The position numbers and the translations under genes are program-made. Below the pieces are notes generated by a model. The model saw only the letters and a list, made by a program, of their open reading frames with translations. It was not told where the DNA came from and did no database searches. From NCBI GenBank assembly GCA_036481345.1, contig JAZGHU010000015.1, positions 11,900-75,899 of the forward strand: 64,000 bases of DNA, in the 5' to 3' direction. Source of the DNA: JAAOYC01 sp036481345. Lineage in GTDB: Archaea > Nanobdellota > Nanobdellia > Woesearchaeales > WJKL01. Positions 1-8,415 of this stretch are shown piece by piece (positions within the stretch are counted from its first letter, which is position 1; every line of letters begins with the position of its first letter).

Positions 1-85
1 CTCCCCTATGTTTTTTCATAGAGCCCCATCCATGGGAAGTGGATCCACGCCTTCTGGAAAATCTTTTACGTTTGTTTACTACCAT
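1..85 (-). CDS. rpl15: 50S ribosomal protein uL15, N-terminal fragment cut by the window edge
   Basis: The minus-strand frame opens with ATG at 85 and stays open to base 1, giving 28 residues. They begin MVVNKRKRFSRRRGS and continue with the archaeal uL15 hallmark THGWGS-type motif (here SHGWGSMKKHRG). The gene lies directly after uL30, as expected for the end of the archaeal spc operon. The rest of the protein lies outside the window, so only the N-terminus can be judged. Confidence 0.85.
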   Translation of the reverse strand, partial: MVVNKRKRFSRRRGSTSHGWGSMKKHRG

Positions 86-86
86 T

Positions 87-488
87 TTAAATCATCCTTT
101 TGATTAAATCATTAATTTTAGTTCCTCTTGGTCCTAATGCTCCACCTTGTTTGAATGGAATTTTTATTCCTTTTCTTTCAAATCCCTTTCTTGGTGGATG
201 TAATCTGAAATATTTTTTATCTTTTTCTTGTCTTTTTTCTTTTAATAATGAGGCAGTTTCTTCGTCAACTTCTCCCCAAGTTATGTAAGATTGTACTTTT
301 TTGATCATACCAAGCATACTTGGAGATGCATTAACAATAACACATGAATTTTGTTTGTAAAGTTTTAACATGTTAAGAGTATCTTTTACTTCTTTTTTGA
401 GTTTAACAGATCCTCTAATTCTAACTATTGCAATCTTTTTGTATTGCTTCTTTTCTTCTTTTTGTATCTCTTGGTTTTCTTCTGCCAT
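87..488 (-). CDS. rpl30: 50S ribosomal protein uL30 (archaeal L30)
   Basis: A 133-residue large-subunit protein with the L30 fold core around IAIVRIRGSVKLKKEVKDTL and then MLKLYKQNSCVIV. The C-terminal part (RLHPPRKGFERKGIK, then GGALGPRG) is the extension typical of archaeal and eukaryotic L30/L7 proteins, which bacteria lack. The N-terminus is a short Lys/Glu-rich stretch. One base separates it from uS5 upstream and it is followed by uL15, the standard archaeal order. Confidence 0.96.
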   Translation of the reverse strand: MAEENQEIQKEEKKQYKKIAIVRIRGSVKLKKEVKDTLNMLKLYKQNSCVIVNASPSMLGMIKKVQSYITWGEVDEETASLLKEKRQEKDKKYFRLHPPRKGFERKGIKIPFKQGGALGPRGTKINDLIKRMI

Positions 489-489
489 T

Positions 490-1437
490 TTATTTAGATT
501 TCTTTTTTTCTTTGGCTTTTTCTTCTTCTCCTTCTTCCTTTTGCGTAGAGTCAGACTCCTTCGTCGTCTGAGTACCTGCTTTAATCACTTCAGCAAAATC
601 TTCCTCTCTTGGCCCTTCTTTTGCATTCATCTTTCCTTCAACAATACCAAGTGCTGCAATGTCTTGCTCTTTTATTTTGATTTGCATCAAATTTTTCAAA
701 GCAGCAACACAAGCATAAACTAAGTTAAGTTTTGTACTTGTTTTACCTAATGTTTTGGACCATACATCTTTGATTCCAGCCATTTTAAGGATTTTTCCTA
801 CTTCCCCTTCTACTTTCAGGCCTGTTCCCTTAGGTGCTGGGATAAGTTTAAGTATTACAGAACCACACTTGCCCTCTACTTTGTAAGGGATTGTATGAGA
901 TTCTTTACAACCGCACTGCCATGAACCGCAGCCACGTTTAATCTTGATTATATTTAGTTTAGAGTTTCTTATGGATTTTTCTCTTGCTGGAACTGTTTCT
1001 TTGCTCTTTCCATAACCTATTCCAACATATCCATTTTCATTTCCTGCAACAGCAACAGTTGCGAATTTTGGTTTGTTTCCTTCTCTTGTTTTCTTTTGTG
1101 TTTGTCTAAATATCCTTCTGGCACCCCCGCCAAACTTACCTTTTGATTGTCCTATTAGTAAAAGGTCAACTTGAATGTTTGGAAGCAAAACATCAACTAT
1201 CTCAGCTTCAAGTATATTAAGTCCATTATCAAGGATAAGATCTATGTCTTTTATTTCTCCTGATTTTACTTTTTTACCTATTTCTGTTTTTGGTTTCCAA
1301 GCTTCTTTATCGAATTCTTTACCAAATCCTTTCTTTCTTTCTTTCCTTGCTTCTTTTTCTTTTGGTTTTTGAGATTTTTCTACAGCAGCTTTTGATTTCT
1401 GCTCAGCTTCTGGAAGTTTCTTTTTTGCGTTTGGCAT
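490..1437 (-). CDS. rps5: 30S ribosomal protein uS5 with charged N- and C-terminal extensions
   Basis: Small-subunit protein involved in decoding fidelity. At 315 residues it is well above the usual archaeal length of roughly 210-240. The core carries FATVAVAGNENGYVGIGYGKS and the archaeal signature RGCGSWQCGC, followed by the second domain (VEGEVGKILKMAGIKDVWSK). The first 50 or so residues are Lys/Glu-rich, and the last 40 form an acidic-then-basic tail. Its start codon overlaps the uL18 stop by one base, implying coupled translation. Confidence 0.96.
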   Translation of the reverse strand: MPNAKKKLPEAEQKSKAAVEKSQKPKEKEARKERKKGFGKEFDKEAWKPKTEIGKKVKSGEIKDIDLILDNGLNILEAEIVDVLLPNIQVDLLLIGQSKGKFGGGARRIFRQTQKKTREGNKPKFATVAVAGNENGYVGIGYGKSKETVPAREKSIRNSKLNIIKIKRGCGSWQCGCKESHTIPYKVEGKCGSVILKLIPAPKGTGLKVEGEVGKILKMAGIKDVWSKTLGKTSTKLNLVYACVAALKNLMQIKIKEQDIAALGIVEGKMNAKEGPREEDFAEVIKAGTQTTKESDSTQKEEGEEEKAKEKKKSK

Positions 1438-1955
1438 TATTCGTTCACCTTGATTTTGTTTTTGATTTCATCAAATATTTGTGTAATTTCAGCAGCTTCT
1501 TTTTTGTATTTAGCTATGTGGCTGCCATTGATTCTGGTTTCATCTGGAAATATTTCCCCATCATGAGGGATATTCAATCCAGCGTCAACAGCCCCTTTTA
1601 AACAAGCATATATTCTTGAGCCTTTTGTTGGCTTTGCCAATCCTGTATCAAGGATAGCTTCTTTAACTCCTGCTTTGACTGCTTTTGTTCCTGCTAATAA
1701 TCCAGTCAAATAAGCAGCTGGAACATTTCCTTTACTAAATTTCCAACCTAGTGCTTCTAGTTCTCTAGAAGTCGCTGCCACGATAATTTTATCCCCTTCT
1801 GGACTATATTCTACTATTTGAGCATAAGTATTTTTTAGGAAAGTTCTTACTATTAATCTTGGTTTATCAGATAGTAATAGCTTTAACCTTTTCTTGTAAT
1901 TTGTCTTTCCTTGTCTCTTTCTTCTGAATTGGACAGTTGCTTTTTTTGATTTCAT
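1437..1955 (-). CDS. rpl18: 50S ribosomal protein uL18
   Basis: 5S rRNA-binding large-subunit protein of 172 residues. The N-terminal RRKRQGKTNYKKRLKLLLS and the RLIVRTFLKNTYAQIVEY strand match archaeal L18. The GLLAGTKAVKAGVKEAILD segment and the DAGLNIPHD motif complete the fold. It overlaps eL19 by 4 bases upstream and uS5 by 1 base downstream. Confidence 0.96.
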   Translation of the reverse strand: MKSKKATVQFRRKRQGKTNYKKRLKLLLSDKPRLIVRTFLKNTYAQIVEYSPEGDKIIVAATSRELEALGWKFSKGNVPAAYLTGLLAGTKAVKAGVKEAILDTGLAKPTKGSRIYACLKGAVDAGLNIPHDGEIFPDETRINGSHIAKYKKEAAEITQIFDEIKNKIKVNE

Positions 1956-2413
1956 TGTTTTTTCTCTTGTATAAGTTTATGTTCTTCTAAGTATAGTTTA
2001 ATGTGACGTTTGCTTCTGAAAAATCCTCCCTTGGATTTTCTGTAAAGTCCGTGATAATTAGATTTGCTTATAAATTCCTTGTCACGCAATTCTTTAAGGA
2101 ATCTTCTTTGGATTCTTATTTTTCCAATCCACGCTTTCTTTTTTGGAAGTCTTGCTGTTTTTTTACCTTTTGTTGAGCCAGGACCTTTTCTCTTACCTTT
2201 GCTCTTCTGAATTGTTATTTTTCTAGCTCTTACTCTTGAAACCCCTTTGACTGGCTTACGTTTAATAGCTTCTCCTGAGATTAGAGATTTTATATCTAAT
2301 TTTGTTATTGCTTCTTTAATATCCTCTAATTTATCTTGATCAAAGACAATCCTTTTTTCAGAACATTTCAATATGTCTGATGCAAGTCTTTTTTGGAGTT
2401 TAAGTTGAGTCAT
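1952..2413 (-). CDS. rpl19e: 50S ribosomal protein eL19
   Basis: Archaeal/eukaryotic-specific large-subunit protein of 153 residues. It begins with the L19e pattern LKLQKRLASDILKCSEKRI. The basic central helix is GKRKGPGSTKGKKTARLPKK, and the C-terminus has FLKELRDKEFISKSNYHGLYRKSKGG. The length is normal. It overlaps uL18 by 4 bases and sits 2 bases after eL32. Confidence 0.97.
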   Translation of the reverse strand: MTQLKLQKRLASDILKCSEKRIVFDQDKLEDIKEAITKLDIKSLISGEAIKRKPVKGVSRVRARKITIQKSKGKRKGPGSTKGKKTARLPKKKAWIGKIRIQRRFLKELRDKEFISKSNYHGLYRKSKGGFFRSKRHIKLYLEEHKLIQEKKQ

Positions 2414-2415
2414 TT

Positions 2416-2997
2416 TTATTCCTTCTTAGTCAAGAGTTTATCCTTTTCCTTTTTTTCTTGTTCTTTCTTTTCGTCTTCAGATTTCTCTTCTTTAACTTCT
2501 TCTTTTGCTTTTTCTTCTTTTTTAGCTTCTTTTTTCTTCTTAGCTTCTTTTTTCTCAGTTTTCTTTGTCTTTGCTTCTTTTTTCTTCTTTCGCAATTCTT
2601 CGATTTTCTTTAAATAATTATCAGGATCTTTTATGTTGAGGATTTTTATTCCAACTTCTTGTGCTTTTTTTATTATTTCAATTCTCTTTTTTCCACCAAC
2701 TGCAGAAGCAATAACAATTCCTTCTGATTCTTTGTTGATTTTTTCTAGTTGAGATAATGAGCTTATTCTTATTGGAGCTAGTCCAGATGGATCTAAGCTA
2801 TAAACTGATTTCGGTGAGCCATAACCAGGCCTTACTGTTTTTCTGTAGCCTCTCTTGTTTAGCCTTATCTTTGACTGCCAACCTTTTGGACGCTGCCATC
2901 TAGCCCTTATTCTTATCCTTTTATGGGAGTCTTGACTAACAAAAGTTGGCTTCTTTGCCTTGATTTTTTTTCTCAATGCTAATTTTTCTTTATTCAT
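2416..2997 (-). CDS. rpl32e: 50S ribosomal protein eL32 with long Lys/Glu tail
   Basis: Archaeal/eukaryotic large-subunit protein. The core has KRIRIRARWQRPKGWQSKIR and PGYGSPKSVYSLDPSGL, characteristic of L32e. The eL32 fold ends near residue 130. About 60 residues of almost pure Lys, Glu and Ala follow, making 193 residues where roughly 130 is usual. The start overlaps the uL6 stop by 8 bases. Confidence 0.96.
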   Translation of the reverse strand: MNKEKLALRKKIKAKKPTFVSQDSHKRIRIRARWQRPKGWQSKIRLNKRGYRKTVRPGYGSPKSVYSLDPSGLAPIRISSLSQLEKINKESEGIVIASAVGGKKRIEIIKKAQEVGIKILNIKDPDNYLKKIEELRKKKKEAKTKKTEKKEAKKKKEAKKEEKAKEEVKEEKSEDEKKEQEKKEKDKLLTKKE

Positions 2998-3541
2998 TTT
3001 TCAAAATTTTTTTGGATTTTGTGATTATATATATTCCATCTTGGAAAATTCTTCTATCTCTTTTTGTTATTCTGCAAACTTGTTCAATAGATGCTGCTGT
3101 TTGACCAGCTGCCTCTTTATCGACACTTTCTACCATAATATCCTGACCTTCTATTTTTACTTCAGCATCTTTTTGAATTTTACATTTTCTTGGAATTTTT
3201 TCCCCTAAAAAGTTTTGAACAACAAATTCACCATTTTCTATTGCAACAGTCATTGGAAAGTGTGTTGAACAAACTTTTAGTTTGTATGAATGTCCTTCAG
3301 TAACTCCTTGAATCATGTTAACAAGGTGTGATTTGAAAGTAAAAATTATTCTTTTTTCTCTTTTTGTTGCTTTTTTTGAGGAGATTGTTAATTTGTTATC
3401 TTTAACGTCAACAGATACTTTTGGATATGCTAATCTTCTAGAAATTTCTCCTTTTGGACCTTTTGCTGAGATTAGTCCTGAGTCTATCTTAACTTCTACT
3501 CCTTCTGGAATTTCTATCTGTTCTGTCAAGTCTAGTTTCAT
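2990..3541 (-). CDS. rpl6: 50S ribosomal protein uL6
   Basis: Large-subunit protein near the factor-binding region, 183 residues, normal archaeal length. It has the two tandem L6 repeats: IPEGVEVKIDSGLISAKGPKG in the first and KIQKDAEVKIEGQDIMVESVDKE in the second. The C-terminal segment (AASIEQVCRITKRDRRIFQDG) is the conserved L6 end. Three bases separate it from uS8 upstream; it overlaps eL32 by 8 bases. Confidence 0.97.
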   Translation of the reverse strand: MKLDLTEQIEIPEGVEVKIDSGLISAKGPKGEISRRLAYPKVSVDVKDNKLTISSKKATKREKRIIFTFKSHLVNMIQGVTEGHSYKLKVCSTHFPMTVAIENGEFVVQNFLGEKIPRKCKIQKDAEVKIEGQDIMVESVDKEAAGQTAASIEQVCRITKRDRRIFQDGIYIITKSKKILKNE

Positions 3542-3544
3542 TTT

Positions 3545-3934
3545 TTAATAACAGTAAGCTAATAATACTCCTCCACTATTTTTTTCAGCAGCTTCTTGCT
3601 GAGTCATTATTCCCTGCGGTGTTGAAACAATTATAATACCAAAGTTTTTAGCAGGAAGATATCTTTTTTCGAATTTTTCAAATCCATCTTGTTTAGCTGA
3701 GTAGTGGGGTTTGATCACTCCACAATTATTGATTTTACCAATCAATTCTATTTTTATTATGCCCCCTTTGCCATTATCAGTTTCTTTAAATTCTCCAATG
3801 AATTTATTTTCCTGCATTATTCTAAATACTTCTTTGATAACTTTTGAGCTTGGAGCTATTGAACATGAGTTTTTTCCTAATTTTTCTGCATTTTTTATTT
3901 TTGATAATGCATTTGCGAGTGGATCATTTAACAT
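3545..3934 (-). CDS. rps8: 30S ribosomal protein uS8
   Basis: 16S rRNA-binding assembly protein of 129 residues. It starts NDPLANALSKIKNAE, the usual S8 opening. It ends with the S8 signature GIIIVSTPQGIMTQQEA followed by GGVLLAYCY. The central GVIKPHYSAKQDGFEKFEKR segment is archaeal-type. Spaced 11 bases from uS14 and 3 from uL6. Confidence 0.97.
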   Translation of the reverse strand: MLNDPLANALSKIKNAEKLGKNSCSIAPSSKVIKEVFRIMQENKFIGEFKETDNGKGGIIKIELIGKINNCGVIKPHYSAKQDGFEKFEKRYLPAKNFGIIIVSTPQGIMTQQEAAEKNSGGVLLAYCY

Positions 3935-3945
3935 ATTTTTTCACC

Positions 3946-4176
3946 TTAACTGTATTTTTTAAATCCTATTTTATTTGCTATCTCTCTGAAGCATTGTCTG
4001 CATAAATCTAGACCATATTTGCTTATGTGGCCTCCTCGTCTCCCACATCTGCTGCATTTTTTTAGATTTCTGCCGCAAGTTCTTTTTTTAGGAGCATTAT
4101 GTTTTCTAAATTTGATTAATTTAGCTGGTTTTGCTTTCAATTGTTTGTAAACCTTTTTGTGGTCTGATGCAGTCAT
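3946..4176 (-). CDS. rps14: 30S ribosomal protein uS14, zinc-binding form with N-terminal extension
   Basis: Small-subunit head protein. The zinc-ribbon residues are CSRC and CRQC, flanked by GRRGGHISKYGLDLCRQCF, the S14 type-Z core. The core occupies the last 40 residues. The first 35 residues are a basic extension, so the 76-residue protein is longer than the roughly 50-60 of most archaeal uS14. The start overlaps the uL5 stop by 4 bases. Confidence 0.95.
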   Translation of the reverse strand: MTASDHKKVYKQLKAKPAKLIKFRKHNAPKKRTCGRNLKKCSRCGRRGGHISKYGLDLCRQCFREIANKIGFKKYS

Positions 4177-4688
4177 TCTTCTTCCCCCACTTTAACATTA
4201 AATTGTTTAGATATGAAGTCTATCGCTTCTTCTTTTGTTATTTTGTGTTTTGTTGGAATCTTTTTTTGTTTCAATTTCCTTTTTTTAATTCTAAATCCTG
4301 CACGTTCTAATGTAACACAAACTTCTAGACCCATTATTCCAATATCTGGATCATAGTTTGCTTCAGGAATATCTATATATTCAGGAATACCAAATGCAAG
4401 ATTGCCATTAGAGTCAAATTGATTAGGAGATAATTGATTGTCTTTTGATTCTAATAATCTGATAAGCACTTCTTTTGCAGCTTTTTTTCTTAGAGTTAAT
4501 TTACAGCCAATAGGTAGGCCAAGTCTTAAGCCCCATCCAGGAATTCTTTTTGTTGATACTGTTTTAATAGGACTAATCCCAGTTATCATCTTTAATAGTT
4601 TCATACCCTTCTCTAATCTAGCCTGCTCTTTTCCTGTTCCTATATTTAGGGTGATTTTCTCTATCCTTAAATTCCTCATTGGATTCAT
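4173..4688 (-). CDS. rpl5: 50S ribosomal protein uL5
   Basis: 5S rRNA-binding protein in the central protuberance, 171 residues. Characteristic segments are IEKITLNIGTGKEQARLEKG, ISPIKTVSTKRIPGWGLRLG and the PEYIDIPEANYDPDIGIMGL motif. A second ATG three codons in (4679) is an alternative start. It overlaps uS14 by 4 bases and follows eS4 after 4 bases. Confidence 0.97.
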   Translation of the reverse strand: MNPMRNLRIEKITLNIGTGKEQARLEKGMKLLKMITGISPIKTVSTKRIPGWGLRLGLPIGCKLTLRKKAAKEVLIRLLESKDNQLSPNQFDSNGNLAFGIPEYIDIPEANYDPDIGIMGLEVCVTLERAGFRIKKRKLKQKKIPTKHKITKEEAIDFISKQFNVKVGEEE

Positions 4689-4692
4689 TTTT

Positions 4693-5391
4693 TTATTCTT
4701 GTAATTGTATCAATGATTTTTCTTTTCCGATTACAAAAGCATATTTCTTTAGAGTTTCAACCTTGTCTTTGCCGCTTTTGTATGATATTTTGTTTTCTTT
4801 TATATCTTCTATTACTCCGGTTCCACCTATGTGTTTTCCACCAACAAGGTAAATAGTAGCTCCTTTTTCAAATTTGATTATCTGTTTGATTTTTTGAGAA
4901 GGAAGTTCTATTATTGCTGTATCTCCTACTTTTGCTTCTTTTTTATCTGATAGGATATTTTTCCCATCGAATAAGTTTAATTGTAATTTACCTTTTTTGA
5001 TAATAGATTTGCCATTTATTTTGCTTGGCTTTATGTTAGCATCATTTTTTATTGGAAATGCTATGAGGTATCCTTTTTTATTAAGTAGAATTCTGAAGTT
5101 TTCTTTTGTTTTTGGAATTGAGATAACATCCATCAATCCAACAAGGAATCTATGATTCGTTCTTCTGATCCCATCAACAAGGATTTCTTGATTTTGAAGG
5201 ATATTTTTTACTTCTTTTGTAGTTCTTGCATATTCTAGAACATCTCTTAGTAATACATTTAGAGGCATACCTAGTTTTAAAGAATGCGGGCCTGGATGTG
5301 GGCGAGTAACCCACTTAATTCCTTTTCTTTTTATTTTCCAAGATTTAGGCATTGCCAGTCTTGATAAGTGTCTTTGTATTTTTTCTCCCAT
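4693..5391 (-). CDS. rps4e: 30S ribosomal protein eS4
   Basis: Archaeal/eukaryotic small-subunit protein of 232 residues, normal length. It has the S4e N-terminus (HLSRLAMPKSWKIKRKGIKW, then RPHPGPHSLKLGMPL). An S4-like RNA-binding segment follows (ILVDGIRRTNHRFLVGLMDVISI), and then a KOW-like region GKHIGGTGVIEDI. It lies between uL24 and uL5, the standard archaeal position. Confidence 0.97.
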   Translation of the reverse strand: MGEKIQRHLSRLAMPKSWKIKRKGIKWVTRPHPGPHSLKLGMPLNVLLRDVLEYARTTKEVKNILQNQEILVDGIRRTNHRFLVGLMDVISIPKTKENFRILLNKKGYLIAFPIKNDANIKPSKINGKSIIKKGKLQLNLFDGKNILSDKKEAKVGDTAIIELPSQKIKQIIKFEKGATIYLVGGKHIGGTGVIEDIKENKISYKSGKDKVETLKKYAFVIGKEKSLIQLQE

Positions 5392-5393
5392 TG

Positions 5394-5771
5394 TTATTTC
5401 CTCTCTAAACTCTTAGCTCGTTTTTTATCACTAAGATTTAATTCAATAATCATTAAGTTAGATGGATTGAACGGATAGAATGTCTTTGTTCCATCCTTTT
5501 TTGTCGATTCAATTCCTTGAATATAGACTTTTGTTGATTTCAAGTTGACTCTGTCAATTTTTCCTGTTTTTCCCTTGAATTGTCCTCTTAAAATCTTAAC
5601 AGTATCGCCTTTTCTAACTGTGATGTTTCTTTTTTTGTGTTTTTCTTTAAGTTCTTTTGACAGATGAACTGACATGAACTTATTTCTAATATGTAATGGA
5701 GCATTATATCTATATTTACGCTGCTTTCTAGGCGCTTTGCTTTTAATCCATTCTTTTGAAAATCTTTTCAT
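5394..5771 (-). CDS. rpl24: 50S ribosomal protein uL24
   Basis: Assembly-initiating large-subunit protein, 125 residues. The N-terminus KSKAPRKQRKYRYNAPLHIR and the KOW motif (VRKGDTVKILRGQFKGKTGK) identify archaeal uL24. Gaps to its neighbours uL14 and eS4 are 4 and 2 bases. Confidence 0.97.
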   Translation of the reverse strand: MKRFSKEWIKSKAPRKQRKYRYNAPLHIRNKFMSVHLSKELKEKHKKRNITVRKGDTVKILRGQFKGKTGKIDRVNLKSTKVYIQGIESTKKDGTKTFYPFNPSNLMIIELNLSDKKRAKSLERK

Positions 5772-5775
5772 TTTT

Positions 5776-6177
5776 TCATACCACGATATTTGCTAATTTT
5801 GAAATTGCAGGCCATCTATCACAAGCTTCTTTTGCAATAGCACCTTTGAAAATTGTCCCTTTTGGATTTCCTTTATCATCTTTTAATACAACTGCTGCAT
5901 TATCTTCAAATTTGATTCTTGTTCCATCTGGACGCCTGTATTCTTTTCTTTGTCTTACAATAACAGCATAAACAACTGTTTTTCTAATGTCTGGCTTGCC
6001 TGATTTTACAGAAGTGACTACTAAATCTCCAACTCCTGCTGCAGGCATTCTGCCTTTTACTCCTTTGTAGCATTTTACACCAAATATTTTTAATATTTTG
6101 GCTCCGGAATTATCACAAGTTTTGATTAAAGTTCCTGTTGGCAATCCTCTTGTAACTCTTGCTTTTACTGCTTTCAT
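5776..6177 (-). CDS. rpl14: 50S ribosomal protein uL14
   Basis: Large-subunit protein at the subunit interface, 133 residues. TCDNSGAKILKIFGV, the RMPAAGVGDLVVTSVKSGKP strand and the RRPDGTRIKFEDNAAVVLKD block are diagnostic. Length is normal with no tail. It overlaps uS17 by 4 bases. Confidence 0.98.
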   Translation of the reverse strand: MKAVKARVTRGLPTGTLIKTCDNSGAKILKIFGVKCYKGVKGRMPAAGVGDLVVTSVKSGKPDIRKTVVYAVIVRQRKEYRRPDGTRIKFEDNAAVVLKDDKGNPKGTIFKGAIAKEACDRWPAISKLANIVV

Positions 6178-6713
6178 TCCTCTTTAGCCTCCTTTTCTTC
6201 AACTTTTTCTTTAGGCTCTTCCTTCTCTTCTGATTTTTCTTCTTTTTTTGACTCTTCAACCTTAGGAGTTTCTTCAACTTTTGGCTCTTCTTCTTTAACT
6301 GTTGATTCTCCTTTTGGTTCTGCTTTTTGTGCTCCTTCTACTGTTGCTTCTTCTCTTGCAGATAATTCTTCTATGAATCCTTTTTTCTTACCTAAATTTT
6401 CAACAATAACAAATGTTTTTGTTTTTGATAAAGGACGAGTTTCAGCAATTCTTACTACATCTGCAACATCAGCATCGATACATGAAGGATTATGAGCGTG
6501 AATTTTTGTTCTTCTTGTTTCAGTTCTTTCATATTTTGGAACAGCAATTGAATAAGACCACTCTATTGTTGCTGTTTTATGGGCATCTTTAGCTAAAACT
6601 ACTCCTGTGAATATCTTTCCTCTTGGTTTTACATTTCCATGGAAAGGACATTTTTTGTCTTCACATGCTTTCTTTGGTGCTTTTACATCAATTCCTATGT
6701 TTTTCGCTTTCAT
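6174..6713 (-). CDS. rps17: 30S ribosomal protein uS17 with long acidic/basic tail
   Basis: 16S rRNA-binding small-subunit protein. The S17 core spans about residues 1-112, with CPFHGNVKPRGKIFTGVVLA, AVPKYERTETRRTKIHAHNP and VRIAETRPLSKTKTFVIVE. The remaining 65 residues are a Glu/Lys/Pro low-complexity tail that normal archaeal uS17 (about 110 residues) lacks. A 51-base gap upstream separates it from Rpp29. Confidence 0.96.
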   Translation of the reverse strand: MKAKNIGIDVKAPKKACEDKKCPFHGNVKPRGKIFTGVVLAKDAHKTATIEWSYSIAVPKYERTETRRTKIHAHNPSCIDADVADVVRIAETRPLSKTKTFVIVENLGKKKGFIEELSAREEATVEGAQKAEPKGESTVKEEEPKVEETPKVEESKKEEKSEEKEEPKEKVEEKEAKEE

Positions 6714-6764
6714 TTTGCTTGACTTTCCTCGTTATTCGTTTTTTCCTCGTAAATTCGGCATCAC

Positions 6765-7013
6765 TTATCGTGATTTTATCCTGTCTTTTGGTTTTCCTTG
6801 CAATGTTTTTCCTTTGATTATTTGATTGTTAATTTTGAGTGTGATATTGTTTTTGAATAATCTTTTTTTGTTTTTTTTATGTTGAATTATGATTGTGTTT
6901 TTTGTTTCATCAATGATATTTCCTTTGATTCCAATGTTGCCCTTATTTTTAGAGTCAACAACTTCTGTTGTCAAGCCTATTATCTCTCTTTTGATGATGT
7001 CTTCTGACTTCAT
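6765..7013 (-). CDS. rnp1: Ribonuclease P protein component 1 (Rpp29/Pop4)
   Basis: Protein subunit of archaeal RNase P, which matures tRNA 5' ends together with the RNase P RNA encoded at 36.95 kb in this window. The 82 residues show the Rpp29 Sm-like barrel pattern: EIIGLTTEVVDSKNKGNIGI, then GNIIDETKNTIIIQ, then LKINNQIIKGKTLQGKPKDR. It sits between aIF1 and uS17, its usual place in archaeal S10/spc clusters. Confidence 0.9.
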   Translation of the reverse strand: MKSEDIIKREIIGLTTEVVDSKNKGNIGIKGNIIDETKNTIIIQHKKNKKRLFKNNITLKINNQIIKGKTLQGKPKDRIKSR

Positions 7014-7038
7014 TCTATTTCCGTTGTTTTAATCGAGT

Positions 7039-7347
7039 TTATCTAACTTCGATTGTCTCTGGAGCAAAACCAAATTTGATTAAACTTTCTTTGATGTTTT
7101 GTTTGTGGTTTCCTTGCAACTCAATCTTACCTTCTTTTGCTGTTCCTCCGCAAGCAAACTGGCTTTTCAGCTTCTTTGCTAGGTCTCTGAGGTTGATTTC
7201 TTTTTCGTCAATGCCTCTGATAACTGTATTAATTTTTCCGAATGCTTTTTTTACTGTTGTTACAGTTATCTTTTGGCTTTCTTTTGCAATAGTTTCACAA
7301 ACACAAAGTTCTTTTGGTAGCCCACAGTCTGGACAAACTTCAGCCAT
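7039..7347 (-). CDS. Translation initiation factor aIF1 (SUI1 family)
   Basis: Start-codon selection factor acting on the small subunit. From ATG 7347 it is 102 residues. The N-terminus has a zinc-binding-like CPDCGLPKELCVC element, followed by the SUI1 fold (TVIRGIDEKEINLRDLAKKL, then FACGGTAKEGKIELQG). The frame is open further upstream to 7398, but that part lies inside uL29 and has no family match. ATG 7347 overlaps the uL29 stop by 8 bases, so I chose it. Confidence 0.93.
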   Translation of the reverse strand: MAEVCPDCGLPKELCVCETIAKESQKITVTTVKKAFGKINTVIRGIDEKEINLRDLAKKLKSQFACGGTAKEGKIELQGNHKQNIKESLIKFGFAPETIEVR

Positions 7348-7639
7348 TATTTTTTTCCTCGTTTTTAGGAGCTTCTTTAGTTTCCTTAGGCTTAGCATCT
7401 TCTTTTACTTCTGCCTTAGGTACTTCGGAAGTTTCCTTTTGTTTACTTGAAACTCTTTGAGTTCCAACTATAGTCAATATCTTGGCTATAGTCTTTTTAG
7501 TTTCTCTAACTTGCCCGGGACTTTTTGGTGTAGTCCCTGTAGAGATTTGAGCATTATGTTTAATCATTTCTTTTCTTAATTCTTCTAACTTTGAATTAAG
7601 ATCTGACTTGGACAGTGAACGTAAATCTTTTGCCTTCAT
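7340..7639 (-). CDS. rpl29: 50S ribosomal protein uL29 with charged tail
   Basis: Large-subunit protein near the exit tunnel. The N-terminal 65 residues fit uL29: LRSLSKSDLNSKLEELRKEM, then TPKSPGQVRETKKTIAKILTI. The last 35 residues are a Lys/Glu/Pro-rich extension that most uL29 proteins lack (99 versus about 65-70 residues). It overlaps uS3 upstream by 4 bases and aIF1 downstream by 8. Confidence 0.94.
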   Translation of the reverse strand: MKAKDLRSLSKSDLNSKLEELRKEMIKHNAQISTGTTPKSPGQVRETKKTIAKILTIVGTQRVSSKQKETSEVPKAEVKEDAKPKETKEAPKNEEKNNG

Positions 7640-8415
7640 TCTTTATTTTCCTCTGATTTTTCTTCAGATTTCTTTTCTTTAACGTCTTCTTTCTTTTTCT
7701 TTTCAACTTTTTTAGAAGACTTTTCTTCCTTTGCTTTTTTAGTATCTTCTTTACTTTCATCTGATGTTTCAGATTCTTCTTTTTTATCTTCTTCTACTTC
7801 TTCAACAATTTCTTGTTTTTCTTCTATTAATTCAATATGATCTGGAAGCTTTGTTTCTGGAGGCATTATTCTAACTTGGATTCCAACAACACCTGATTTT
7901 AGTTTTGCAGCTGCATAAGCTGTATCAACCCCAGTTATAGCAATATCTCCACATTTCTTTAGATAGCCTTGATAGAATCTCCAAGACTTTGCTCTTGAAC
8001 TTGGAACTTTTCCTGAAATTATTATCTCAATACCTAAAGCACCAGCACCCATAGCATCTGCCATTACTTTATGACCTATGCCTTTGAATCTGCTTGAACC
8101 GAATCTTTCTAAAGATGAAGCGATTCTTTCTGCAACAATATTTGCATCAAGATTTATTTTTTCAACTTCAGCAATTTCGATTTGAGGATTTTCTAATTTG
8201 AATTTCTTTTTTAAAGCTAATGTTAGATTTTTGATATTTTTACCTTCTCTTCCAACAACAAGTCCTGGACGTGAAGCATGAATTATTATTTTTTCTCCTA
8301 ATGGAGTACGCTGCATTCTTGTCTTTGAGTGGCCTACATTACTTAAAGTGGAAACTACAAATTCTTGAATTTGGAATTCTTTCTTCTTTTGTTTTACAAA
8401 ATCTCTTTCAATCAT
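7636..8415 (-). CDS. rps3: 30S ribosomal protein uS3 with charged tail
   Basis: Small-subunit protein at the mRNA entry channel. The KH domain is visible at about residues 40-90 (HASRPGLVVGREGKNIKNLT). The S3 C-terminal domain follows (GAGALGIEIIISGKVPSSRA, then GVVGIQVRIMPPETKLPDHI). From about residue 195 to 259 the chain is a Glu/Lys/Ser low-complexity tail. Start and stop overlap the neighbouring genes by 4 bases each. Confidence 0.97.
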   Translation of the reverse strand: MIERDFVKQKKKEFQIQEFVVSTLSNVGHSKTRMQRTPLGEKIIIHASRPGLVVGREGKNIKNLTLALKKKFKLENPQIEIAEVEKINLDANIVAERIASSLERFGSSRFKGIGHKVMADAMGAGALGIEIIISGKVPSSRAKSWRFYQGYLKKCGDIAITGVDTAYAAAKLKSGVVGIQVRIMPPETKLPDHIELIEEKQEIVEEVEEDKKEESETSDESKEDTKKAKEEKSSKKVEKKKKEDVKEKKSEEKSEENKE